Shown: piece by piece, positions 51,317 to 59,578 of the stretch
How positions within the stretch are numbered: position 1 is the first letter of the stretch
How the letters are laid out: each line of letters opens with the position of its first letter
Assembly: GCA_944363645.1 (NCBI GenBank)
Contig: CALVUR010000001.1
Location: forward strand, 310,001-374,000
DNA length: 64,000 nucleotides
Source: an uncultured Clostridia bacterium
Lineage (GTDB): Bacteria > Bacillota > Clostridia > Christensenellales > Borkfalkiaceae
Direction: 5' to 3'
Position numbers and translations under genes: made by a program
The notes under the pieces: generated by a model
The model's database searches: none
Told to the model about the DNA's origin: nothing
Seen by the model: only the letters and a program-made list of their open reading frames with translations

Positions 51317-52129
51317 ATGAGATTTTTGACTTTTTTAAAAAATTTATTTATAAAAAAGCCCATAAAAATTGGGCTTGCGTTAGGAAGTGGCGGTGCAAAA
51401 GGTGCGGCACACTTGGGGGCGTTAAAGGCCTTTGAAGAAGAAGGTATAACCTTTGATGTGGTTGCCGGCACAAGCATTGGCGCGGTGGTTGGCGCAATGT
51501 ACGCTTTAAAATACACCGCTGACGACATGATTAAAATAATACAAAATTACACTTCAAACGAAAAAATAAGCCTTTTAAAACTTACACTTTCTAAAGATGC
51601 GGGCGAAGTAAACCTTTTAAAACTTATTGGCGACAAAGAGTTTGACGATTTAGCCTTACCTTTTAAATGCGTTGCGTGCGATTTAGGGACCGGCGACGAG
51701 ATTGTTTTAAGCGAAGGTAGTTTGGCAAAAGCCATTGCGTCATCAAGCGCAATACCGCCCGTATTTAAGCCTGTGGTGTTTAACGGTAAGCGTTTGGTTG
51801 ACGGCGCATATGTAAACGCTGTGCCTGCTGACGTTGTAAAAAGTATGGGTGCTGACGTTGTAATATCGGTTGCCTTACACAAGGTGGAAACAAACCAATC
51901 TATTGTAAAATATCTTGACATTTTAGAGCGTGGGCACGGCGTAAAAGTGCAAAATAGGCTTAAAGGGCTAACTAACTCTGATTACACACTTTATCCCCCA
52001 TTAGATGAATTTACATCGAGCGACATAAAGCATTTTAAGACAATGTATTTATTAGGTTATGAATGTGCTAAAAACCACATGGACGAGATAAAAGCCACAA
52101 TAAAAAAAGCAAAAAAGAAAAGAAAATAA
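51317..52129 (+). CDS. Patatin-like phospholipase
   Basis: The 270-residue protein has the patatin motifs: glycine-rich oxyanion GSGGAKGAAHLG (about 24-35), nucleophile GTSIG (about 54-58) and the catalytic Asp in DGAYVNAVPADV (about 157-168). It resembles bacterial RssA-type lipases, which hydrolyse membrane lipids. No ribosome-binding site precedes the ATG, and the promoter position predicts a leaderless transcript. It is transcribed alone and ends with a canonical terminator. Confidence 0.92.
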   Translation: MRFLTFLKNLFIKKPIKIGLALGSGGAKGAAHLGALKAFEEEGITFDVVAGTSIGAVVGAMYALKYTADDMIKIIQNYTSNEKISLLKLTLSKDAGEVNLLKLIGDKEFDDLALPFKCVACDLGTGDEIVLSEGSLAKAIASSSAIPPVFKPVVFNGKRLVDGAYVNAVPADVVKSMGADVVISVALHKVETNQSIVKYLDILERGHGVKVQNRLKGLTNSDYTLYPPLDEFTSSDIKHFKTMYLLGYECAKNHMDEIKATIKKAKKKRK

Positions 52130-52131
52130 AT

Positions 52132-52172
52132 AAAAAAAGAGCCTTTAACTTAAAATTAAAGGTTCTTTTTTT
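52132..52172 (+). terminator. Terminator of the patatin gene
   Basis: AGAGCCTTTAA and TTAAAGGTTCT pair (one G-U pair), followed by seven Ts. The stem sequence is nearly the same as in the terminator at 41326. Confidence 0.9.
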
Positions 52173-52176
52173 GTGT

Positions 52177-52212
52177 AAAAAGTGGTGATTTCGGGCTTAT
52201 AGCCCCACTTTT
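52177..52212 (-). repeat. IPE copy 32, at the stop of the lipoprotein gene
   Basis: Arm AAAAAGTGG, core TGATTTCGGGCTTATAG, arm CCCCACTTTT. It runs into the minus-strand stop codon at 52213-52211. Confidence 0.88.
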
Positions 52213-53416
52213 AACTTATTTTTAATAATTCGTCAACAACCGATTTTGGTGTAAAATCAATTTTTACGTGAAAGTTTTCATAATCGAAAATATTGGCTGA
52301 AGATGACTTTTTAAGGTTGAAGTCGATTGAAAGTTTTACTAAATTTTTATCTAAATCAAAGGTATATAAAATGTTTAATGTGTCGGTAAACTTTTTAATG
52401 GTGTCGCTGATTGTGATACGAAGTTTTGAAAAATATTCCTTAAAAGATAAGTTGTCATACCCCATCATTTGCACAAGGTCGAAAATGCGAAGTGAAGCGA
52501 TTGTTAAGCCCTGAACTTTTGTGTTTACAAACCTTATCAAATAATCGTAAGCGTTTTCTAAATCGTATGCTTTAAGTTCTTCAAAAGAGATTGTATAACC
52601 AGCGTTTGCGAGAGTGTAATTGATAAACTTAACTAAATTTTCAAGCACATTTGCTTGTATGCTTTCCAAAAACGATTTAAATAAATCGGTAAACTGTTGA
52701 GAATTGATTAAGTCTTCAATGGTGATTGTGGGCTTGCCGTCAATAGTTTCGCCTATTTCAATCAACTTGTTTAAGGCTTGTTGTAAAGACTTAACGATAT
52801 CAACGGACAAACGATAACCGTTGTAAACCTTTGTTGGGGAACTTGTATTTAGCGCATAAGAGTTCTTAACGACGCTAAAAATGACTTGCATAATATGTGG
52901 TAAGTTAAAATTGGTTGCGCCAGCCGGTGTTAAAATTTCAAAAAAGTCAGCAGCGCTATCATAAAACGCCTGTTTTTCAGCGTAAAATTCCACTTTATCG
53001 CTTGTATATTTTAAATGGTTTTGAACTTCCACTTCATAATTAGATGATGCGATTTCGAACATGGAAAACTTATTTACGCCATCGACAAAAATAGTGTAAA
53101 TTTTATCATTTCTTAAAAACAACGCTGAGGCCCTTTTGTTTTGTTCGGTAATGTTTTCTTCCACATTATAACTCATAAGATAAAAATCAAACATATTACC
53201 GCTATCTAACGATTGAACTTTAAGTGTCGCCTCGTAACCGTTAAGACTACCGATAGTTTTAACGTTTAAAACGCCCGAAGATAGGTCGGTGTTTTGAGCG
53301 GAGGCTATCAAGTCATTTTTAATTGATTGAGTTGTAGTTTCGCCACTGCACGCAGTAAACAAAAAGCACGTAATAAAAGCGAGCGTGAATGAAAGTAGTT
53401 TAACAAATTTTCTCAT
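52211..53416 (-). CDS. Hypothetical lipoprotein
   Basis: The 401-residue protein begins with a lipoprotein signal (MRKFVKLLSFTLAFITCFLFTAC, lipidation at Cys23). The mature part is of mixed structure with long amphipathic helices in the middle (about 170-330) and hydrophobic-alternating strands at both ends. I do not recognise the family; the overall look is like LolA/LppX-type lipid-binding lipoproteins, but this is only an impression. It lies just downstream of the Rnf operon, separated by an IPE copy. Confidence 0.7.
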   Translation of the reverse strand: MRKFVKLLSFTLAFITCFLFTACSGETTTQSIKNDLIASAQNTDLSSGVLNVKTIGSLNGYEATLKVQSLDSGNMFDFYLMSYNVEENITEQNKRASALFLRNDKIYTIFVDGVNKFSMFEIASSNYEVEVQNHLKYTSDKVEFYAEKQAFYDSAADFFEILTPAGATNFNLPHIMQVIFSVVKNSYALNTSSPTKVYNGYRLSVDIVKSLQQALNKLIEIGETIDGKPTITIEDLINSQQFTDLFKSFLESIQANVLENLVKFINYTLANAGYTISFEELKAYDLENAYDYLIRFVNTKVQGLTIASLRIFDLVQMMGYDNLSFKEYFSKLRITISDTIKKFTDTLNILYTFDLDKNLVKLSIDFNLKKSSSANIFDYENFHVKIDFTPKSVVDELLKIS

Positions 53417-53446
53417 AACAAATTAAAAACCTTTATGTATTTAGAA

Positions 53447-53504
53447 AATAACGGGCTTAAAAAACCTTAAAAGTGGGGCTATAAGCCCGTTATTAGCCAT
53501 TTTT
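53447..53504 (+). repeat. IPE copy 33 with an extra inverted half-core
   Basis: A full element (AAAAGTGGGG, core CTATAAGCCCGTTATTAG, CCATTTTT) at 53469-53504 follows a separate AATAACGGGCTTA at 53447-53459 that is the exact reverse complement of TAAGCCCGTTATT at 53482-53494. It lies 9 bp from the rnfB stop codon. Confidence 0.88.
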
Positions 53505-53512
53505 AGTAAAAA

Positions 53513-54343
53513 CTAATCTAATTTTTTAATCACCTTGCGTGGACATTTTTCTAAACAAGCGTAGCACGCAACACATTTAGAATAATCGATAACAGGAAGA
53601 TTGTCAACCATTTTAATTGCTTCTTCTGGGCAAGTTTTTGCGCAGATACCGCAACCGATACATCCAACTTTACATGCATCCATAACCTGTTTACCACGAC
53701 ATTTTGTAGAGCAAGCAATGTAAACTTTTGCACTGCCGTCTATCTTTGAAATTACCGATTTTGGACAGTTATTAAAGCACGCACCGCACGCAATACAAAG
53801 TTGCTGGTCGATTTTTGCAACGCCGTCAACGATTTTGATTGCATCTTGCTTACAAGCGGTAATGCAAGTACCTGTGCCCAAGCAAGCGGTATCGCAAAGT
53901 TTTCTTCCGCCGACGGTCATGGTTTGACGAACGCAGTCATTAACGCCGACATAATCGTTTTGGTCGACAGCGTTAATACCGCCGATACATGAAACGACAA
54001 ATTTATAAGTACTGCCACCGGCGTAATCGATGCCCAAAACTTGAGCAATCTTTTCCTTATTTTTCTTATCGGTAACGGCGCAGTCATCAATTTGACTTTT
54101 GTTTTCCAACAAAGAATGGGCAAACGCACTGCACCCTGCCTTACCGCAACCACCGCAGTTAGCACCTGCCAAGCATCCCAAAATAACTTCTTCACGCTCA
54201 TCAGTTTCGACGGCGAATTTTTTGGAAACGACCATGATTAAAAAGCCGAAAACGATAGCGATAACGAGCATGATTGCGATAGCGATTAAAACGCTTACAA
54301 GATTAATCTTGTTAGGGTCATTAGCCAATAAATATAACAACAT
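53513..54343 (-). CDS. rnfB: Rnf complex subunit B (iron-sulfur protein)
   Basis: RnfB passes electrons from ferredoxin through a chain of [4Fe-4S] clusters. The 276-residue protein has one N-terminal membrane helix (about 16-40), the RnfB cluster motif CGGCGKAGC (about 64-72), and four ferredoxin-like Cys sets further on (for example CIACGACFNNCP, CIGCGICAKTCP, CVACYACLEKCP). It is the last gene of the rnfCDGEAB operon, as in Clostridia. Confidence 0.95.
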   Translation of the reverse strand: MLLYLLANDPNKINLVSVLIAIAIMLVIAIVFGFLIMVVSKKFAVETDEREEVILGCLAGANCGGCGKAGCSAFAHSLLENKSQIDDCAVTDKKNKEKIAQVLGIDYAGGSTYKFVVSCIGGINAVDQNDYVGVNDCVRQTMTVGGRKLCDTACLGTGTCITACKQDAIKIVDGVAKIDQQLCIACGACFNNCPKSVISKIDGSAKVYIACSTKCRGKQVMDACKVGCIGCGICAKTCPEEAIKMVDNLPVIDYSKCVACYACLEKCPRKVIKKLD

Positions 54344-54355
54344 TTTAACTACCCC

Positions 54356-54937
54356 CTAAAACGAAATGCCCACAAAGATGTTAAATGCCATTGCCATAAA
54401 GCAAGCCAAAAGCATTGAAACGGGGAAACCTTCGAGCGGTTTAGGAAGGCTTAAAGTGTCAAGTTTTTCACGCATACCGCTCATCATAATCATAGCAAGG
54501 GTAAAGCCCAAACCGCCAAACAAACCGTAAGTTACCGCACCTAATAAATCGACAACGATATCGCCTGCGATACAGATTTCGGCAACACCTAAAACGGCGC
54601 AGTTGGTGGTGATAAGTGGAAGGTACACGCCCATTGCGTTGTAAAGTGGTTTTGAGATCTTTTTGATTATGATTTCAATAATTTGAACGAGTGAAGCGAT
54701 AACAAAGATAAACACGATGATTTCCAAATATTCAACGCCAAGCGGAACTAAAATCATGGTGTAAATCGGGTAAGTGATAAGACATGTAATTGTCATTACG
54801 AAAGTAACGGCAATGCCCATACCGAACGCACTTTTAACGTTTTTAGATACGCCCAAGAAAGGACAGATGCCCAAAAACTTAACCAAAACGAAGTTGGAAG
54901 CAAGCATTGCAGTAAAAATAATTGTCAAATAATTCAT
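54356..54937 (-). CDS. rnfA: Rnf complex subunit A
   Basis: The 193-residue integral membrane protein has six helices and the typical start (MNYLTIIFTAMLASNFVLVKFLGICPFLGVSKN). RnfA, with RnfE, forms the membrane core that holds an iron-sulfur site and couples electron flow to ion movement. The conserved Cys residues in FLGICPFLG and TTNCAVLG are present. It overlaps rnfE by 4 bp. Confidence 0.95.
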   Translation of the reverse strand: MNYLTIIFTAMLASNFVLVKFLGICPFLGVSKNVKSAFGMGIAVTFVMTITCLITYPIYTMILVPLGVEYLEIIVFIFVIASLVQIIEIIIKKISKPLYNAMGVYLPLITTNCAVLGVAEICIAGDIVVDLLGAVTYGLFGGLGFTLAMIMMSGMREKLDTLSLPKPLEGFPVSMLLACFMAMAFNIFVGISF

Positions 54938-55575
54938 GCCTCTACCTCCTTTTTATCTTTTTGGAGCGTTTTTTGTTTGGATTTTTTGGAATATAATCCA
55001 CTAAAATATGTAAATAGTGCGATAAAGATTGCGTAAGTGAACAATGCACCCGAAGCGTGAGTGAAAAATTCAATCTTAAAATCCCAAAGTTTTACGCCAA
55101 AGATTGCGCCAGCGCCTAAAATTTCCCTGAACGCACCCATTAAAGTGATTGCGAGCATGAAGCCAAGCCCCATAAAGATGCCGTCAAACATGGAATCTAA
55201 AACGGGGTTTTTGCTTGCGAAGGCTTCGGCACGCCCTAAAATGATACAGTTTACAACGATGAGCGGAAGGTATGGACCCATTGCCGTTGCGATTGTGGGC
55301 GCAAACTTGTTTAAAAACATCCTTACAATGGTAACGAACGTTGCAATGATTAAGATGTAAGCAGGTATCCTTACCCTTGAAGGAATTATGTTTCTTAAAC
55401 TTGAAATGATTACGTTTGAACACATGAGAACGAACGTAACCGCCAAACCCATGCCAACACCGTTCATAGCGGCTGTTGTAAGTGCCAAAGTTGGGCACGT
55501 ACCCAAAACAAGTTTAAGCGTGGGGTTTTGACGCAATACGCCATCTAACGCCAAATCTTTAACTTTGTTTTTCAT
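54934..55575 (-). CDS. rnfE: Rnf complex subunit E
   Basis: The 213-residue integral membrane protein is the paralogue of RnfA, with six helices, NPTLKLVLGTCPTLALTTAAMNG and LIVVNCIILGRAEAFASKNP, the conserved Cys-containing segments. It overlaps rnfG by 4 bp and rnfA by 4 bp, so the operon is translationally coupled. Confidence 0.95.
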   Translation of the reverse strand: MKNKVKDLALDGVLRQNPTLKLVLGTCPTLALTTAAMNGVGMGLAVTFVLMCSNVIISSLRNIIPSRVRIPAYILIIATFVTIVRMFLNKFAPTIATAMGPYLPLIVVNCIILGRAEAFASKNPVLDSMFDGIFMGLGFMLAITLMGAFREILGAGAIFGVKLWDFKIEFFTHASGALFTYAIFIALFTYFSGLYSKKSKQKTLQKDKKEVEA

Positions 55576-56177
55576 TGTGCGCCACCCCCCATTATAACAT
55601 TATAGTAATAGTAAGCCGCCTTTTTAAAAGCGTTGTCTACTGCGGTAAGTGTAAGCGTTGCGCCTACCTTAGGAATTGAATAGTCGGTATCAAACTGCGT
55701 TGCAGAATTGATTACCACATAATATTCTTCAAACTTTTTAACATTTTCAGATGCTGCGGCAGCACTTTCGTAAGTGTATTTACCGCCAGAAGAGCCGTCA
55801 ACCGTCATCTTTGCATCAACAAGTTTGTTGTCGCTTTTTGTAAAGAACATAACGAACTTACATTCGCTTAAATTACCCGATGCCTTTGTTGTGATAAGTA
55901 AGCCATAATACGTTTCTTCGCCAGCCTGCATTTGAGCAACTAAACTTACCGCCGCCCCACTTTTATCGGTGGTTTTGCCGGCGTGTTCGCTGTTTAAATC
56001 AACAACTTTCCATTCGCCGGGGTTTTCAACGGGTAAATCAAAATAATTGCTGATATCTTCTGCGCTGGGTGCGACATACAAAAGTGGGTTTAAAACAGCA
56101 AGCAATACACCGCATACAACGGCGATTACCGACAAAACAAGCACGCACCTTAATGTGCTTTCCTTTTTATTTGCCAT
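55572..56177 (-). CDS. rnfG: Rnf complex subunit G (flavoprotein)
   Basis: RnfG carries covalent FMN on a Thr in an S/T-G-A-T motif. The 201-residue protein has one N-terminal helix (about 10-30) and an extracellular domain; the flavin motif reads PKVGATLTLTAVDNA (about 172-186), with Val in place of the usual Ser/Thr before Gly but the acceptor Thr present. The FMN would be attached by the ApbE protein encoded upstream at 59579-60718. It overlaps rnfD by 11 bp. Confidence 0.93.
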   Translation of the reverse strand: MANKKESTLRCVLVLSVIAVVCGVLLAVLNPLLYVAPSAEDISNYFDLPVENPGEWKVVDLNSEHAGKTTDKSGAAVSLVAQMQAGEETYYGLLITTKASGNLSECKFVMFFTKSDNKLVDAKMTVDGSSGGKYTYESAAAASENVKKFEEYYVVINSATQFDTDYSIPKVGATLTLTAVDNAFKKAAYYYYNVIMGGGAQ

Positions 56178-57168
56178 CTTTAACCTCCTTTTTAGCCTTT
56201 TTGAAGCCGAAGGGTTTTGGAACTATGTGCCTATCAATAAGGGGAACAAAGAAGTTCATAAATAGGATACAGAATGAAACTGATTCTGTGCCCCTTAAGT
56301 GCCTTAGTGTGGCAGTTAAAATACCTAAAAGTGCAAAGTAAACAATGTTGCCGAGTGTGGTGTTGGGGGTTGTAACGTAGTCAGTTGCCATAAAGATTGC
56401 GGCAAAGATTAACGCACCAGATAAAATTGAGGGCAAGAAAGCGTTTATGTTGCCTTGGTAAATCACCATCATCAAACCTGTTACGCCAACGTAGATAAGC
56501 GGATATTTAAAGTCGATAACCTTTCTTATTACGAGATAAATATAGCCCAAAATCAAAGCGACTTTACAAGTTTCACCTATTGCGCTTGCGCCAACGCCTG
56601 TACCTAAAAATAGGTCAAGGTTGGACATTTGACTGCTACCTTGTAAAATTGGACCTAAGGCAGTTGCGCCAGATGTTGCGCCCGATGTTGCGCCAGAATC
56701 TAACGGGAAAAGTGCGCCGATAGATGGTTCGCCCCACATTGTCATAAAACTTGCGAAACTTAATACAAGGAAAATTCTTGCGGTGATTGCTGGGTTTACA
56801 AAGTTTTTACCCGTGCCACCGAATAACATCTTTACAACAACGATGCCGAAGATACCGCCGATAATGGGCAAATACCAAGGACATTCTGGCGGTAAGTTCA
56901 TACCAAGTAACAAACCTGTTACCGCCGAAGTAAAGTCAAATTTGCGAATTATATCTTTAATCTTTTCACCTACGATAAGTAGATAAACGACTTCTGCCAA
57001 GATACAAGTTATAAGGGATATTGCACACAAAAGCAGTGCATACCAACCAAAATACACAATGCCCATCACGAAAGCAGGTAAAAGTGCAATCAAAACGTCA
57101 ATCATGATGCGTTTTGTGCTACTTTTTGACTTAATGTGTGGGGTGTTAGAAATAACTAATTTACCCAT
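56167..57168 (-). CDS. rnfD: Rnf complex subunit D (flavoprotein)
   Basis: RnfD is a membrane subunit with covalent FMN. The 333-residue protein has about nine helices. The flavin site, usually a single SGAT, is a triple tandem SGATSGATSGAT (residues 158-169; 56662-56697), followed by ALGPILQG. Only one Thr is expected to carry FMN, so the repeat is odd. It follows rnfC by 2 bp and belongs to the coupled operon. Confidence 0.93.
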   Translation of the reverse strand: MGKLVISNTPHIKSKSSTKRIMIDVLIALLPAFVMGIVYFGWYALLLCAISLITCILAEVVYLLIVGEKIKDIIRKFDFTSAVTGLLLGMNLPPECPWYLPIIGGIFGIVVVKMLFGGTGKNFVNPAITARIFLVLSFASFMTMWGEPSIGALFPLDSGATSGATSGATALGPILQGSSQMSNLDLFLGTGVGASAIGETCKVALILGYIYLVIRKVIDFKYPLIYVGVTGLMMVIYQGNINAFLPSILSGALIFAAIFMATDYVTTPNTTLGNIVYFALLGILTATLRHLRGTESVSFCILFMNFFVPLIDRHIVPKPFGFKKAKKEVKDGK

Positions 57169-57170
57169 AA

Positions 57171-58463
57171 TTAACTCCTTGTCTCACGTAATTTGCGTTT
57201 GCAGTATTGAATGCTACCCACCAAATCTCTTTTGGCTGGGCATACATAAGAACATGTACCGCACTCAAAACAGTTCATTGCGCCGTAACTGTTTGCCCTT
57301 TCGTAATTGCCCGTTTTTGTAAACAAGTCAATGTACATTGGCATAAGGTGCATAGGACATGCTTTTGCACACCTTCCGCAGTTGATGCAGGGCGAAGGTT
57401 CTTCAAGACAGACTTCCGTTTTGTCTAATACAAGTAGTCCTGAGTCTGTCTTTTTTGCGTAGCCTTGTGGCGATGGCAAAATTTTACCCATCATAGGACC
57501 GCCAGCAATCAATTTTACTGCATCATCTTTAAGCCCACCGCAATATTCCAAAATATCTTGGTAAGGCGTACCGTTTCTTACAAGGATATTTTTTGGGTTT
57601 TCTATGCCCTTGCCGGAAACGGTCATAACCCTTTCATACAAAGGTTTATTTTTTTCGATTGCTTCGAAAGACTGATAAGCCGTTTGAACGTTGAACACGC
57701 ACACGCCTTGCGATGCCGGAAGTTTACCCGGTGCAACCTTGCGCTTTGTGCATGCGTAAATCAACTGCTTTTCACTGCCTTGCGGATATTTTTTCTTGAG
57801 CGGAACAACGGTTACGCCTTCTATTTGAGAGATGGCTTTGATTGCATCGGGCTTGTTTTCTTCGATACCGATAACAATGTTGTCGCAGTTAAGTGCCTTG
57901 CCGATATACTTTGCGCCAAGCACTACGCCTTCAGGACGCTCTACCATCATGCGGTGGTCGCAAGTCAAATAAGGCTCACATTCTGCGCCGTTGATTAAAA
58001 TTACATCTATTTTTTCTTCGGTTGCCATCTTTACATAGGTCGGGAAACCTGCACCACCAAGACCAACCATGCCGGCTATTCTTATCCTGTCTAAAATAGC
58101 CTGACGGTCGTTTTTGTCGATGGGTGGTAAAAATTCTTCTTCCTCTAACCCGTCGTTTTCAATCACAACATAGGTTGCCGTGTTAAGCGGCGTTTTTATT
58201 GATTTGATTTCTTTTACCGTACCCGAAACGCTTGCGTAAACACTTGCGCTTATAAAGCCTACTTCTTCGCCGATAAGTTGACCTTTTTTTACCCTATCGC
58301 CAACGTTTACAACCACACTTGATGGTTTGCCAATGTGCTGGGACATTGATATAAAGACAAGTTTTGGCGCAGGCATAACTTCAATAGGCTTTGTGTTTGT
58401 AAGATACTTGTTATCGGGTACGTGTACGCCCCTTAAAAAAGTAGCCCTTTTTGTTATACTCAC
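57171..58463 (-). CDS. rnfC: Rnf complex subunit C
   Basis: RnfC is the NADH-side subunit of the ferredoxin:NAD oxidoreductase, which builds a sodium or proton gradient. The 430-residue protein has an N-terminal barrel-sandwich domain, the FMN/NADH-binding block GMVGLGGAGFPTYVK (about 136-150), and two [4Fe-4S] sets, CINCGRCAKACP and CFECGTCSYVCP (about 367-417). The start is a GTG at 58463 with GGAGGG 9 bp upstream. It is the first subunit gene of the operon. Confidence 0.96.
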   Translation of the reverse strand: MSITKRATFLRGVHVPDNKYLTNTKPIEVMPAPKLVFISMSQHIGKPSSVVVNVGDRVKKGQLIGEEVGFISASVYASVSGTVKEIKSIKTPLNTATYVVIENDGLEEEEFLPPIDKNDRQAILDRIRIAGMVGLGGAGFPTYVKMATEEKIDVILINGAECEPYLTCDHRMMVERPEGVVLGAKYIGKALNCDNIVIGIEENKPDAIKAISQIEGVTVVPLKKKYPQGSEKQLIYACTKRKVAPGKLPASQGVCVFNVQTAYQSFEAIEKNKPLYERVMTVSGKGIENPKNILVRNGTPYQDILEYCGGLKDDAVKLIAGGPMMGKILPSPQGYAKKTDSGLLVLDKTEVCLEEPSPCINCGRCAKACPMHLMPMYIDLFTKTGNYERANSYGAMNCFECGTCSYVCPAKRDLVGSIQYCKRKLRETRS

Positions 58464-58617
58464 TGTTCCCTCCGTATTAAGACGGCTTACCGCCTAAATT
58501 TTAACTTATATTTTTATTTAGTGCGCTTTTATTTAGCACCGATTAAAACCTTATTTTGACTATAAAATATTTTAATTTATTTAAATATTCTACTAAAAAT
58601 TTTGCCTTTTTTACTGT

Positions 58618-58653
58618 AAAAAGTGGGGCTATAAGCCCGTTATCGCCACTTTT
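58618..58653 (+). repeat. IPE copy 34, at the Gx transporter stop codon
   Basis: AAAAAGTGGGG, core CTATAAGCCCGTTATCG, CCACTTTT, identical to copy 1 except at the ends. It lies between the transporter-like gene and rnfC and could lower read-through into the Rnf operon. Confidence 0.92.
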
Positions 58654-59149
58654 AACTTACAAGCACTTTTAAATCTTTTTTTGTAATCAGGTATACAATA
58701 AAGCCCGTAACAAGCCCAGATAAAAGTCCTAAAAGTGCCAAATACGGGGCGTAAAGCATAACATTGACATTTGCATTTAAAAGCCAAAAAACGCAAAGTT
58801 GAGTTAAGTTATGACAACACGCCGAAGTTGATGCGATTGATAAAACTGAGATATTTTTTGATAAAAAGCGAAGCATTAAATATGTTACAATAAGGGATAA
58901 AACGCCCGCTGTGAAACTGAACGCCAAAGAAAACATATTGCCGACAATTATCGCCGACAGCAGACTTTTTGCAAGCACCAACACAAGCGCTTGCGGAAGC
59001 CCCATGTAAATTAGCGTAAGCATTACAAAGATATTGCCTAGCCCCAATTTTGCGCCCGGGATAATTAGGGGTGGCAGTAAATTTTCCACCATAAAAGTGA
59101 TAAGCGATAATGCACAAAGTACGCTTAATTTTGCTACTTTTTTGCCCAT
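58652..59149 (-). CDS. Gx transporter family membrane protein
   Basis: The 165-residue protein has about five helices and the start pattern AKLSVLCALSLITFMVENLLPPLIIPGAKLGLGNIF, which is typical of the Gx transporter/heptaprenyl diphosphate synthase component I family. These genes are frequent between apbE, a NusG-II gene and rnf genes in Clostridia; substrate and role are not established. Start overlaps the stop of the NusG-II gene. Confidence 0.85.
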   Translation of the reverse strand: MGKKVAKLSVLCALSLITFMVENLLPPLIIPGAKLGLGNIFVMLTLIYMGLPQALVLVLAKSLLSAIIVGNMFSLAFSFTAGVLSLIVTYLMLRFLSKNISVLSIASTSACCHNLTQLCVFWLLNANVNVMLYAPYLALLGLLSGLVTGFIVYLITKKDLKVLVS

Positions 59150-59577
59150 TAGCCAACCACCGGTTTAGGGATTTCGCCCGTCCTTGAGATTATCATTTGA
59201 TGGGGTACGCAAATTACATCCCCATTTTTTAGGCGCATATATGTGCATTCTTTAGATATACCGCAATCGGTTTCGATAACAACAACGTCTTTATTTTGCC
59301 AATCGATTTTAATGGTGTTATAGCCAGACTGACTGATTATTTTATAAGTGTTTTCATCAATTTTTTCCACCCAATCTACTTTGCTTATTTTAACAGAATT
59401 GTTTAAAAAGTCGCCGTATAGGACGGTTTTTCCACCAACGGTAACGGTAAAGCCGTTTATTTCACGCTGTGGTAAAAGGGTTACTAAAAATAGCGTTACC
59501 ACTAAAATTATAAGTGCCAAATACACTATTATGTCCCCCTTTTTAAAGGGTGCTTTTTTGATGTTTTCTGTCAGCAT
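59149..59577 (-). CDS. NusG domain II-containing membrane-anchored protein
   Basis: The 142-residue protein has one N-terminal helix (about 15-35) and an extracellular NusG-II-like beta domain (about 45-140) including the KDVVVIETDCGISKECTYMRLKNGDVICVPHQMIISRTGE block, with the paired Cys residues typical of the family. It accompanies apbE and rnf genes in many Clostridia, though its function is unknown. It is a short gap away from apbE. Confidence 0.85.
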   Translation of the reverse strand: MLTENIKKAPFKKGDIIVYLALIILVVTLFLVTLLPQREINGFTVTVGGKTVLYGDFLNNSVKISKVDWVEKIDENTYKIISQSGYNTIKIDWQNKDVVVIETDCGISKECTYMRLKNGDVICVPHQMIISRTGEIPKPVVG

Positions 59578-59578
59578 T

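Noticed and set aside
57465..57998. 177-codon plus-strand frame opposite rnfC
   Set aside because: It is antisense to the well-supported rnfC gene and encodes an unrelated Phe/Cys-rich sequence without ribosome-binding site.
59404..59431. Further element copy in the NusG-II gene
   Set aside because: AAAAAGTCGCCGTATAGGACGG shares the left arm and part of the core only; too degenerate to call. A similar trace at about 60417 in apbE was also left out.
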